Of a DNA stretch of 64,000 bases, positions 54,604-62,234 are shown piece after piece (position 1 is the stretch's first letter; each line of letters begins with the position of its first letter). A program made the translations under genes and the position numbers. This DNA comes from Dysgonomonas gadei ATCC BAA-286 (lineage in GTDB: Bacteria; Bacteroidota; Bacteroidia; Bacteroidales; Dysgonomonadaceae). The notes under the pieces were generated by a model. It was not told the DNA's origin, made no database searches, and was given only the letters and a program-made list of their open reading frames with translations. The DNA is taken from NCBI RefSeq assembly GCF_000213555.1, contig NZ_GL891986.1:127123-191122 (forward strand), given 5' to 3'.

Positions 54604-55344
54604 ATGAAAGTAGGATTATTTATCCCCTGCTATGTAAATGCCATATATCCCGAAGTGGGGGTAGCCTCATACAAGCTCCTCGATTATCTGGGTGTGGATG
54701 TGGATTATCCCATCGATCAGACCTGTTGCGGGCAACCGATGGCGAATGCAGGTTTTGAAGACAAAGCCATTCCTTTGGCAAAACAGTTCGAAAAACTTTT
54801 CGACAAATACGACTATATCGTCGCTCCGTCGGCCAGTTGCGCCGCTTTTGTAAAAGAAAATTATCCCCGCCTGCTGGAGAAAGAACAGCATCTGTGCCAG
54901 ACAAGCGGAAAAATATATGACCTGTGCGAGTTCCTTCACGATATATTGAAAGTGGACAAACTTCCGGGTAACTTCCCTCATAAAGTGAGTGTACATAACA
55001 GTTGCCACGGCGTGCGGGAACTACATTTGTCTTCGGCAAGCGAACTGAATATTCCCCGTTACTCAAAGGTCAGGGATTTACTGTCCTTAGTAGAGGGAGT
55101 AGAAGTACTGGAACCTCAGAAAGTCGATGAATGCTGCGGCTTTGGAGGAATGTTTTCTATCGAAGAACCTTCCGTATCTGTATGTATGGGGCAGGATAAA
55201 GTAAGGAACCATATGGCTACCGGGGCAGAATATATAACCGGAGCCGATAGTTCATGCCTGATGCATATGCAGGGAGTGGTCAGCAGAGAGAACCTTCCTA
55301 TTAAGTTTATTCATGTTATTCAAATTTTAGCTGCGGGACTATGA
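54604..55344 (+). CDS. lutA: L-lactate utilization protein LutA (Fe-S, CCG-domain)
   Basis: 246 residues with two cysteine-rich CCG domains: D-Q-T-C-C-G-Q-P (about 39-46) and V-D-E-C-C-G-F-G-G (about 175-183), each typical of heterodisulfide-reductase-like Fe-S proteins of the LutA/YkgE family. With LutB and LutC it forms a complex oxidising L-lactate to pyruvate. It overlaps lutB by four bases (ATGA), indicating translational coupling. Confidence 0.9.
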   Translation: MKVGLFIPCYVNAIYPEVGVASYKLLDYLGVDVDYPIDQTCCGQPMANAGFEDKAIPLAKQFEKLFDKYDYIVAPSASCAAFVKENYPRLLEKEQHLCQTSGKIYDLCEFLHDILKVDKLPGNFPHKVSVHNSCHGVRELHLSSASELNIPRYSKVRDLLSLVEGVEVLEPQKVDECCGFGGMFSIEEPSVSVCMGQDKVRNHMATGAEYITGADSSCLMHMQGVVSRENLPIKFIHVIQILAAGL

Positions 55345-56735
55345 GTACAAAACATACGAAGGCGGCAGACCGCTTTATTGCTAATAAAGAGCAGGAGACA
55401 TGGCATAATGAAACCCTTTGGATGGTACGCGAAAAACGCGACCGCATGGCAATGGCTATCCCCGAATGGGAGCACTTGCGTGAACTGGCTGCGAAGGTGA
55501 AGATGCATACCATTACCCATCTCGACCAATATCTCGAAAAATTTGTCAGTAATGCCGAATCCAACGGTGTTATTATTCATTGGGCAAAAGATGCGGCGGA
55601 GCATAACCAAATTGTTTATGATATCCTGTCGAAACATAATGTAAAGAAGCTGGTAAAAAGTAAATCTATGCTTACCGAAGAATGTCACCTGAACCCATAC
55701 CTGATAGACAGGGGAATAGATGTGGTCGAGAGTGATTTGGGTGAGCGCATTCTCCAACTGATGAACGAGCCGCCGAGCCACATTGTAATGCCTGCGATTC
55801 ACCTGAAGCGGCAGGAAGTAGGCAAGCTCTTCGAAGATAAGTTGCATACCGAAAAAGATAACAGTGATCCTACATACCTTACCCGCGCTGCCCGTCAGCA
55901 TTTGCGCAATGAATTCCTGACAGCCGGTGCAAGTATGACGGGGGCCAACTTCGGTGTGGCGGAGACCGGTGACGTAGTAGTCTGCACCAACGAAGGGAAT
56001 GCGGATATGGGTACGTCGCTACCCAAAGTACACATCGTATCGATGGGAATAGAGAAGATTATACCCGACCACCGTGCCTTGAGTGTATACACCCGTCTGC
56101 TCGCGCGTTCGGCCACGGGGCAGCCTGTAACGACTTATACTTCCCATTTCCGCAAGCCGCGCAAAGGTTGTGAAATGCACATTGTACTGGTCGATAACGG
56201 ACGAAGTGGAATACTCGGAAATAAGGAACATATACAAACACTGAAATGTATCCGTTGCGGGGCATGCATGAATACATGTCCTGTTTATCGGAGAAGCGGC
56301 GGGTATTCCTATACTTATTTTATACCCGGTCCTATAGGTATTAATCTGGGAATGCTGAAATCGCCGGAAGAATACGCTGATAATGTTTCGGCCTGTTCGC
56401 TGTGCTATTCATGTAACAATGTTTGTCCGGTAAAAATAGATCTGGCAGATCAGATATACCGTTGGCGGCAGAATCTAGATTCGTTTCACAAGGCGGATAA
56501 GATGAAGAAGATAATGTCATGGGGTATGAAATTCCTGTTTATGCACCCGGCTTTATACAAGACAGGACTGAAATTTGCACCGGTTGTAAATCACCTGCCA
56601 CGATTTATGCTGTATAACGGATTAAACGATTGGGGTAAAGGACGAGAACTGCCACAATTTGCCAGCGAATCGTTTACCGAGATGTGGAAAAAAGGGAAAG
56701 TACAAACGAATAAAGCAGGAAGCGATGAACAGTAA
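55341..56735 (+). CDS. lutB: L-lactate utilization protein LutB (LUD and 2x[4Fe-4S])
   Basis: 464 residues. N-terminal LUD domain (about 60-290, GANFGVAETGDVV), then two ferredoxin-like clusters: C-I-R-C-G-A-C-M-N-T-C-P (about 304-315) and C-S-L-C-Y-S-C-N-N-V-C-P (about 353-364). It is the YkgF/LutB component of the lactate oxidation complex. Overlaps lutA at its start and lutC at its end. Confidence 0.9.
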   Translation: MSTKHTKAADRFIANKEQETWHNETLWMVREKRDRMAMAIPEWEHLRELAAKVKMHTITHLDQYLEKFVSNAESNGVIIHWAKDAAEHNQIVYDILSKHNVKKLVKSKSMLTEECHLNPYLIDRGIDVVESDLGERILQLMNEPPSHIVMPAIHLKRQEVGKLFEDKLHTEKDNSDPTYLTRAARQHLRNEFLTAGASMTGANFGVAETGDVVVCTNEGNADMGTSLPKVHIVSMGIEKIIPDHRALSVYTRLLARSATGQPVTTYTSHFRKPRKGCEMHIVLVDNGRSGILGNKEHIQTLKCIRCGACMNTCPVYRRSGGYSYTYFIPGPIGINLGMLKSPEEYADNVSACSLCYSCNNVCPVKIDLADQIYRWRQNLDSFHKADKMKKIMSWGMKFLFMHPALYKTGLKFAPVVNHLPRFMLYNGLNDWGKGRELPQFASESFTEMWKKGKVQTNKAGSDEQ

Positions 56736-57303
56736 AAACAATATATTAGGAAATATAAGGCGGCATATAACAGACAGGTATGAGATGCCCGATATAGATA
56801 TAGAAGGAATACAATATCCCGATAAAGTCGCCCAATTTATAGAAATAAGTAAGGCTGTAGGAGGAGATGCGATTGTCTTGAAAGAGGGGGAGGATATAAA
56901 TGAAGTTATACGTTCGTTATACGCCGACGCTAAAGTGATAGCTTCCAATTTGCCCGACATCACTATCGCAACCATCAATCCGGATAATGCCGCGGATCCG
57001 CACGAATTGAATGGGATAGACCTGGCTATAATAGAAGGAGAAGTCGGTGTTGCCGAAAACGGATGTGTATGGATTCCACAGAATGTAAAGGAGAAAGTGG
57101 TTTACTTTATTTCAGAATACCTGGTTATCGTACTCAACAGGAAGGCTGTGGTAAATAATATGCATGAAGCCTATGATAGGCTAACCTTTAATGACTATGG
57201 TTTCGGTGTATTTATTTCCGGCCCGTCTAAAACGGCTGATATAGAACAGTCGCTGGTTGTAGGGGCACATGGTGCAAAAGGAGTGACGGTTATATTGAAG
57301 TAG
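56725..57303 (+). CDS. lutC: L-lactate utilization protein LutC (LUD domain)
   Basis: 192 residues from the ATG at 56725, which overlaps the lutB stop by 11 bases; an upstream ATG at 56659 lies deep inside lutB and is unlikely. The LUD domain includes I-I-E-G-E-V-G-V-A-E-N-G-C-V-W, F-G-V-F-I-S-G-P-S-K-T-A-D-I-E-Q-S-L and G-A-H-G, typical of YkgG/LutC. Third component of the lactate oxidation complex. Confidence 0.88.
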   Translation: MNSKNNILGNIRRHITDRYEMPDIDIEGIQYPDKVAQFIEISKAVGGDAIVLKEGEDINEVIRSLYADAKVIASNLPDITIATINPDNAADPHELNGIDLAIIEGEVGVAENGCVWIPQNVKEKVVYFISEYLVIVLNRKAVVNNMHEAYDRLTFNDYGFGVFISGPSKTADIEQSLVVGAHGAKGVTVILK

Positions 57304-57309
57304 AAAATA

Positions 57310-57335
57310 TAGGGGTGAAAAATTTTTCACCCCTA
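57310..57335 (+). terminator. Perfect 26-base palindrome after lutC
   Basis: TAGGGGTGAAAAA (57310-57322) is followed directly by its exact complement TTTTTCACCCCTA (57323-57335), eight bases after the lutC stop. As RNA it folds into a hairpin with the A/U centre as loop and probably ends the aldA-lutABC transcript. Confidence 0.65.
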
Positions 57336-57418
57336 CTCTATTCAATATAAATACTTAAAACGCCTAAAGATTCAAACTTTGCTTACAAGCGCTTTTATAT
57401 TAGATAAGACAGAAAAAA

Positions 57419-58234
57419 TCATTCTGCCACTCCTTTTACAAATTCAAGTACGACATTTCCCTCTTTGGAGAATGTCAGTTTATCGCCATTCAATCCGGCT
57501 TGCAGTGGACTGGCAAGAAGTCCTGTAAATAAACCTTCTCCTTTCAGACTCGGACAAGCCATCTTTGTAGACATCACTGGGCCAAAAGTCACCGTGTTTT
57601 CCTGTAGTGTGTATGATGTACGATATGTGTTACAACCTCCATTACCGAATGCTTTTCCATCTGCTGTGAATTCCAACGTAGGAGTTTTTCCTGTAAACAA
57701 TGTAGCCATATCGCCACCGGCTATAGACGTAAGGGTCCAAGCTCCGGCTAAGTTTTCTGCATTTACAATATCCGTAGCTGCTGCTACTTTAGGAGCTTCG
57801 CCTTTTTCGAACTGTAGTATCACTGTTTTATCTTCAGACAACGTCAGTAACCCTTCTTTGTCTAATGACAAGATGAGGTTAGGAGTAGAAAGGGCTGTGA
57901 AAAACTGGGGCTCTTTATTCGCTTGTACGCACATCATCATTGTTGCAGCCAGATTAGGTGCAGAAAATTCATTCTTATCTGTCAGTGTAAAAGCTCCCGT
58001 AAATCCATTACATCCGCCATTACCGGAGACCAGATTTTTAGCGAAATCGAATTGCAGATAGGGCAATGTTCCCGCAAATGCTGTTTTAGCATCTTCACCT
58101 TTCAGAGTTTTAAGTGTCCAATAACCTTCCAGTTGGGTTTTATCAACCGGTTTTGCTGAATTGCAACTTTGTAAGCCGAATGTAAGTGTTATAATTGCGA
58201 TTACAAGAACCGCCGGATTTAAAATACGTTTCAT
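57419..58234 (-). CDS. Lipoprotein with two META domains (HslJ-like)
   Basis: 271 residues with a lipobox (L-Q-S-C-N, Cys24). Two META-type domains follow: residues ~40-135 (G-Y-W-T-L-K-T-L-K-G, G-N-G-G-C-N-G-F-T-G, M-M-C) and ~160-265 (G-A-W-T-L-T-S-I-A-G, G-N-G-G-C-N-T-Y, T-K-M-A-C-P). META/HslJ proteins are found in stress responses and in some pathogens' secreted proteins; role here unknown. Transcribed toward lutC; upstream is the amidase gene on the same strand. Confidence 0.82.
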   Translation of the reverse strand: MKRILNPAVLVIAIITLTFGLQSCNSAKPVDKTQLEGYWTLKTLKGEDAKTAFAGTLPYLQFDFAKNLVSGNGGCNGFTGAFTLTDKNEFSAPNLAATMMMCVQANKEPQFFTALSTPNLILSLDKEGLLTLSEDKTVILQFEKGEAPKVAAATDIVNAENLAGAWTLTSIAGGDMATLFTGKTPTLEFTADGKAFGNGGCNTYRTSYTLQENTVTFGPVMSTKMACPSLKGEGLFTGLLASPLQAGLNGDKLTFSKEGNVVLEFVKGVAE

Positions 58235-58259
58235 AATTAATATTTTAATGATAATTCTA

Positions 58260-59045
58260 TTACTTTAATTCAAATCTGTCGGCATCTTTCCATACTGGAA
58301 ATTTAGCCCTGAATTGCTCCAACTCCAATTTTGATAAACAAACAGTTTCGACCTGCCCTAGGTTCAGGCCGAGAGAGAGTATTTCATCCCCTTTGGCATC
58401 GACAACCTTTGAGCCGCCTTCGTGTATCAGTCCGTTACCATCCTTTCCTATCCGGTTTACCCCACATACATAAGCCATATTCTCAAGAGCACGGGCCGTT
58501 AACAACGCGTTCCATACTTTTGCCCGTGAAGCCGGCCAGTTAGCCGTGTAAATGAGCAGATCATACTCATTATCAATATTTCTTGCCCATACGGGAAACC
58601 GTAAGTCGTAACAAATAAGTAAACAGATATTGAAGCCTTTATGTTCAAAGATCAAACGTTTACCTCCTGCTGAAAAAGACTGAGGTTCAGCTCCCATGCG
58701 GAAGAGATGGCGTTTGTCGTAATAGAATTCTTTATCAGGAGTAATGAAAAATCCCCGGTTATAAAAATCAGTATTTTCTTCGGCTATATAACTACCGCAT
58801 ACAGCAACATCATATTGCGCAGCCCACTGTTTCAATAAGGTTATAGTATTACCGCTAACCGGCTCTGCCAGATTATGGCTGTTCATGGAAAAACCTGTAG
58901 TGTACATTTCGGGTAGAATTACAACATCGGTTTTACCTTCGAGACCTGATACAACAGTATGTATATAATCGAGGTTCTTTTGTTTATTTTCCCATGCAAT
59001 GTCGTATTGCACAAGACTAATCCTGAGTTTACAGTCTTGTAGCAT
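58260..59045 (-). CDS. Nitrilase-superfamily amidase (omega-amidase/YafV type)
   Basis: 261 residues. The catalytic triad is clear: Glu46 (ILPEMYTTGF), Lys111 (Y-D-K-R-H-L-F) and Cys145 (LLICYDLRFPVW). Sequence context resembles YafV/omega-amidase, which hydrolyses alpha-ketoglutaramate and related amides in the cytoplasm. It lies 25 bases before the META lipoprotein gene, but no functional link is known. Confidence 0.85.
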   Translation of the reverse strand: MLQDCKLRISLVQYDIAWENKQKNLDYIHTVVSGLEGKTDVVILPEMYTTGFSMNSHNLAEPVSGNTITLLKQWAAQYDVAVCGSYIAEENTDFYNRGFFITPDKEFYYDKRHLFRMGAEPQSFSAGGKRLIFEHKGFNICLLICYDLRFPVWARNIDNEYDLLIYTANWPASRAKVWNALLTARALENMAYVCGVNRIGKDGNGLIHEGGSKVVDAKGDEILSLGLNLGQVETVCLSKLELEQFRAKFPVWKDADRFELK

Positions 59046-59151
59046 AGCGCGTTATAGTTATGATTTTATACTATGGATAGTTGTAAGTTAAGGGTAGACG
59101 AGATACAAGTTAACTCTTTCTCTTTTACTCCCGTTTTATACTCTTTACTTC

Positions 59152-59691
59152 CTACAAAGAAAAATATTGAGGGTGCTTTGCAACCACTCCTTTATAGCAG
59201 GCTTTAATTATTTCCAGATCGGCATCCACATCTCCTGTAGGCATCAGAATCTTCTTAAAGTCAGCCTCTTTCTTACCATAATCGAGTGCTGCAACAACAA
59301 TCGGTACATTAGCAGCCAAAGCGATGAAATAGAATCCTTTTTTCCATTCTGCATTCAGTTTACGGGTAGCTTCAGGAGTTATAGCCAGTTGAAAATTTTC
59401 TCTCTTTGCATATATTTCCGACATCTGCTCAGTCAGTGAAGTTTTTCGTGAACGGTCTACAGGAATACCGCCAAGTCCTTTGAAAATAAGATTCATAGGA
59501 AAAAAGAACCACTCTTTCTTGATCAGGAATGATGCTTTTCTGCCTAATGCACTATAAACAGTCAATCCTAAAGGTAAATCCCAGTTACTTGTATGCGGTG
59601 CAACACAGATAACACATTTTTCAGGCAGCTCGGTCTGCCCGGTTATTTTCCACCCGATAAGACGGAGAATAAAATTACTGAAACTTTTCAT
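59152..59691 (-). CDS. 1-acyl-sn-glycerol-3-phosphate acyltransferase family protein
   Basis: 179 residues with the acyltransferase motif H-x-x-x-x-D (His33 to Asp38 in P-H-T-S-N-W-D) and a later G-G-I-P-V-D-R (about 76-82). It is shorter than PlsC (about 240), and belongs to the soluble or weakly membrane-associated branch common in Bacteroidota. Probable role in phospholipid or ornithine-lipid synthesis. Its start overlaps the end of the next gene upstream at base 59691. Confidence 0.8.
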   Translation of the reverse strand: MKSFSNFILRLIGWKITGQTELPEKCVICVAPHTSNWDLPLGLTVYSALGRKASFLIKKEWFFFPMNLIFKGLGGIPVDRSRKTSLTEQMSEIYAKRENFQLAITPEATRKLNAEWKKGFYFIALAANVPIVVAALDYGKKEADFKKILMPTGDVDADLEIIKACYKGVVAKHPQYFSL

Positions 59692-59972
59692 TAACCCAGA
59701 GCTGCTATTTCTTTGGCAATCGTATTTGTTTGTTCCTGGATATCAACTCTTAATTTTTTATAATAAGACTTAACTCTGCCTTTCACATCCTTGCCTTCAT
59801 TTACATTCACACGCTTCAGCAATTCGTTTTGGACTTCTACTATATGGGTAATGACTTTGTCGGCAGCTTCCTTATCCGCATCGACTACGAATATCTTATA
59901 AAACAGACAGTCTACATACAGTAATTCCATCGTTGCAATTATACTTTTTTTTAGTTTTCGTCTGCTACTCAT
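59691..59972 (-). CDS. Conserved-looking small helical protein
   Basis: 93 residues, mostly charged and helical (residues 1-55 and 60-93 as two predicted helices), basic at the N-terminus. Not recognised. It overlaps the acyltransferase gene by one base, so the two are translationally coupled. It is divergent from glgA. Confidence 0.6.
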   Translation of the reverse strand: MSSRRKLKKSIIATMELLYVDCLFYKIFVVDADKEAADKVITHIVEVQNELLKRVNVNEGKDVKGRVKSYYKKLRVDIQEQTNTIAKEIAALG

Positions 59973-60005
59973 AAGAAAATATTTTTTATACGTTTATATC
60001 TTTAT

Positions 60006-60013
60006 TATCTTTG
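60006..60013 (+). promoter_or_regulatory. Candidate -7 box (TATCTTTG) for glgA
   Basis: TATCTTTG with T-rich sequence (59982-59987) at -33 distance. The transcript would have a leader of about 300 bases before glgA, containing hairpin ACAACAA-GCG-TTGTTGT (60063-60079) and two copies of the palindromic leader motif. Confidence 0.45.
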
Positions 60014-60091
60014 TGCTCCTTTGAAGCGAAGAGGTATTTTATGTCTTATCTCCAAATCATAAACAACAAGCGTTGTTGTGTTTAGATAAGC

Positions 60092-60115
60092 AATAAATAG
60101 GTCTGAAGCCTTAAA
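60092..60115 (-). promoter_or_regulatory. Leader palindrome motif, copy D (reverse orientation)
   Basis: AATAAATAGGTCTGAAGCCTTAA: reverse orientation with one arm changed (AGGTC/AGCCT). Lies in the glgA leader after the GTTGTT hairpin, as with the flank of copies A and B on the other strand. Confidence 0.5.
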
Positions 60116-60285
60116 GTGCGTGGCAAAGGTACTAAAAAAGATACTCATAAACTTACGCATTAGAAATTAATAAGTATTAAATAAAATAAACCGCAAAGCA
60201 ATATTGTACAACTAAGGGAAAGAGTGTCTCTGATGATATACATCTCAATTTAGCTACTTATTGTCTTTATTAAGCTTAACAAAGT

Positions 60286-60310
60286 AATAAACAGGTCTGA
60301 GACCTTAATA
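60286..60310 (-). promoter_or_regulatory. Leader palindrome motif, copy E (reverse orientation, abuts glgA start)
   Basis: AATAAACAGGTCTGAGACCT followed by TAATA. The intact inverted repeat AGGTC-TGA-GACCT ends ten bases before the glgA ATG, where it could block ribosome access if it is an RNA hairpin or bound by a protein. Confidence 0.55.
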
Positions 60311-60314
60311 TAAT

Positions 60315-61967
60315 ATGGCAAAACAAAATAATAATCCGGATTATATCTTCGAAGCAAGTTGGGAGGTTTGTAACAAAGTAGGAGGAATATATACGGTATT
60401 ATCTACCAGAGCCAAGTCGATGCAGGATGTATGCAAAGACAAGGTTGTATTTATAGGTCCGGATGTGTGGACAGAGAAAGAAAGTCCATGGTTTAAAGAA
60501 GATAAGGCACTTCTGGCAGACTGGAAAAAAACAGCAATAAAACAAGATAAATTAAATATCCGGATAGGTCGCTGGGATGTTCCGGGGCAACCTATTGTGG
60601 TGCTGGTTAATTTCAATCAGTTTTTCCCGGCAAAAGATGCGATATACGGCGATATGTGGCATAAGTTTGGTGTAGACTCGCTGAATGCTTATGGCGACTA
60701 TGACGAATCATGTATGTTTGCATATGCTTCGGGTGCAGTTATCGAAAGTTTCTATAAATATCATAAACTTCAGAATAAAAATGTAGTCGCTCATTTCAAT
60801 GAATGGATGTTGGGAATGGGTGCATTATACATAAAAGACCGTCTACCGAAAGTGGGGACGCTATTTACCACACATGCCACATCTATCGGACGTTCTATAG
60901 CCGGAAACGGTAAGCCTCTTTATAATTATCTGTCGGCCTATGATAGCGACCAGATGGCACGCGAACTGAACATGGAAGCAAAGCACTCAATAGAAAAGGC
61001 CGCAGCACGGCATGTAGATTGTTTTACGACTGTGAGCGATATTACAGCCCGGGAATGCCGCCAGTTGCTTCATCGCGACCCTATAGTTACGCCTAACGGA
61101 TTCGAGAAAGATTTTATTCCGGTAGGACAGGAACACGAAGAAAAACGCCTGATAGCACGCAAGAAGCTCATTAATGTAGCCGAGAAATTATTGGGGTACG
61201 ATATCCAGGAAGATGCTCTGCTGGTTGCTACCAGCGGGCGTTATGAGTACCGCAACAAAGGCATAGATGTGTTTATCGACGCTATGCACCGACTGGAGCA
61301 GATAAAACAGCTCGAAAAAGATGTGATCGCATTCATAATGGTGCCGGCATGGATTAGCGGTCCCCGTGCCGATCTGCAGGACAGATTAAAATTAAAAAAG
61401 ACTCCGGGAACTGCTCTCAGTCATCCGCATATCACCCATTGGCTTCGTAATATGAATCACGATTCGGTACTGAACCAGATTAATTATCTGAAAATGGAGA
61501 ACAAAGCCGAAGACCGGGTGAAAATTATCTTTGTTCCATCCTATCTCAATGGGAATGATGGTATCTTCAATATGCCGTATTACGATTTGCTAATAGGGCT
61601 GGATGTCACCGTATTTCCTTCTTACTATGAGCCTTGGGGATATACACCACACGAGAGTATTGCGTTCTCTGTACCTACTATTACGACATCTTTAGCCGGA
61701 TTCGGATTATGGATGCGTAAAATGGGCGATGAAAAAGGTATGGACGACGGAGCTGAGGTTATAACCCGTGATGACTACAACTTTATTGAAGTGTCGGAAG
61801 ATATCTGCAACCGCGTATTCGAAATGACGACAAAAAGTAATGAGCAGGAGAAGATCTTGCGTCAGGCAGCATTAGATAGGGCAGATATGGCCGATTGGGC
61901 ACATTTCTATCAATATTACCAGGATGCCTACCGCATTGCTTTAGCTGAAGCGGCAAGCCGTACCTGA
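60315..61967 (+). CDS. Glycogen synthase, GT3 (eukaryotic-type) family
   Basis: 550 residues. The N-terminal motif E-A-S-W-E-V-C-N-K-V-G-G-I-Y-T-V-L-S-T-R-A resembles the sugar-nucleotide site of animal and yeast glycogen synthase (GT3), not bacterial GlgA (GT5). Other features are H-F-N-E-W-M-L-G, T-T-H-A-T-S-I-G-R and the C-terminal P-S-Y-Y-E-P-W-G-Y-T-P-H-E-S (about 435-448) with the catalytic Glu pair. It elongates glycogen by alpha-1,4 links from UDP- or ADP-glucose in the cytoplasm. Followed by glycogen phosphorylase. Confidence 0.9.
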   Translation: MAKQNNNPDYIFEASWEVCNKVGGIYTVLSTRAKSMQDVCKDKVVFIGPDVWTEKESPWFKEDKALLADWKKTAIKQDKLNIRIGRWDVPGQPIVVLVNFNQFFPAKDAIYGDMWHKFGVDSLNAYGDYDESCMFAYASGAVIESFYKYHKLQNKNVVAHFNEWMLGMGALYIKDRLPKVGTLFTTHATSIGRSIAGNGKPLYNYLSAYDSDQMARELNMEAKHSIEKAAARHVDCFTTVSDITARECRQLLHRDPIVTPNGFEKDFIPVGQEHEEKRLIARKKLINVAEKLLGYDIQEDALLVATSGRYEYRNKGIDVFIDAMHRLEQIKQLEKDVIAFIMVPAWISGPRADLQDRLKLKKTPGTALSHPHITHWLRNMNHDSVLNQINYLKMENKAEDRVKIIFVPSYLNGNDGIFNMPYYDLLIGLDVTVFPSYYEPWGYTPHESIAFSVPTITTSLAGFGLWMRKMGDEKGMDDGAEVITRDDYNFIEVSEDICNRVFEMTTKSNEQEKILRQAALDRADMADWAHFYQYYQDAYRIALAEAASRT

Positions 61968-61980
61968 ATTTCTTATTTCA

Positions 61981-61996
61981 TTGCAAACGTTTGCAA
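61981..61996. promoter_or_regulatory. 16-bp perfect palindrome TTGCAAACGTTTGCAA (LacI/GalR-type operator)
   Basis: Perfect palindrome with central CG, the typical operator form for LacI-family regulators such as MalR. It lies 14 bases after the glycogen synthase stop and 54 bases upstream of the -7 box of the phosphorylase gene, so it could control glycogen breakdown. No LacI-type gene is in this window. Confidence 0.55.
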
Positions 61997-62049
61997 CAAG
62001 CAGGTAAGACTTAAACAAAATATATAACAATAGAACGTTCCAAATTCAT

Positions 62050-62057
62050 TATATTTG
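62050..62057 (+). promoter_or_regulatory. Candidate -7 box (TATATTTG) for glgP
   Basis: TATATTTG lies 178 bases before the ATG of the phosphorylase gene; downstream in the leader is motif copy F. It suggests that the phosphorylase can be transcribed separately from the synthase. Confidence 0.45.
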
Positions 62058-62121
62058 TAGTTTCGAATAATAAACAAACAGCAAAACATATCCGTTATAA
62101 TAAGGAATGAGAAAGGAATCT

Positions 62122-62142
62122 GAGGTCACAGACCTATTTATT
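62122..62142 (+). promoter_or_regulatory. Leader palindrome motif, copy F (AGGTC-ACA-GACCT + ATTTATT)
   Basis: Intact palindrome with tail, in the glgP leader, ending 92 bases before the ATG. The distance is close to that of copies A (82) and C (88). Confidence 0.55.
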
Positions 62143-62234
62143 ATTCGGGCAAGCAGAAAAACAAAAGTACGTTATAATCTGAAAACATATCATCAAGTTC
62201 TATCAGTCACTTACAAAGTTTAAATAATATATTT

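Noticed and set aside
56659..56724. Longer N-terminus of lutC
   Set aside because: This would lie inside lutB by 77 bases with a basic, non-conserved extension; the ATG at 56725 gives a normal short overlap.
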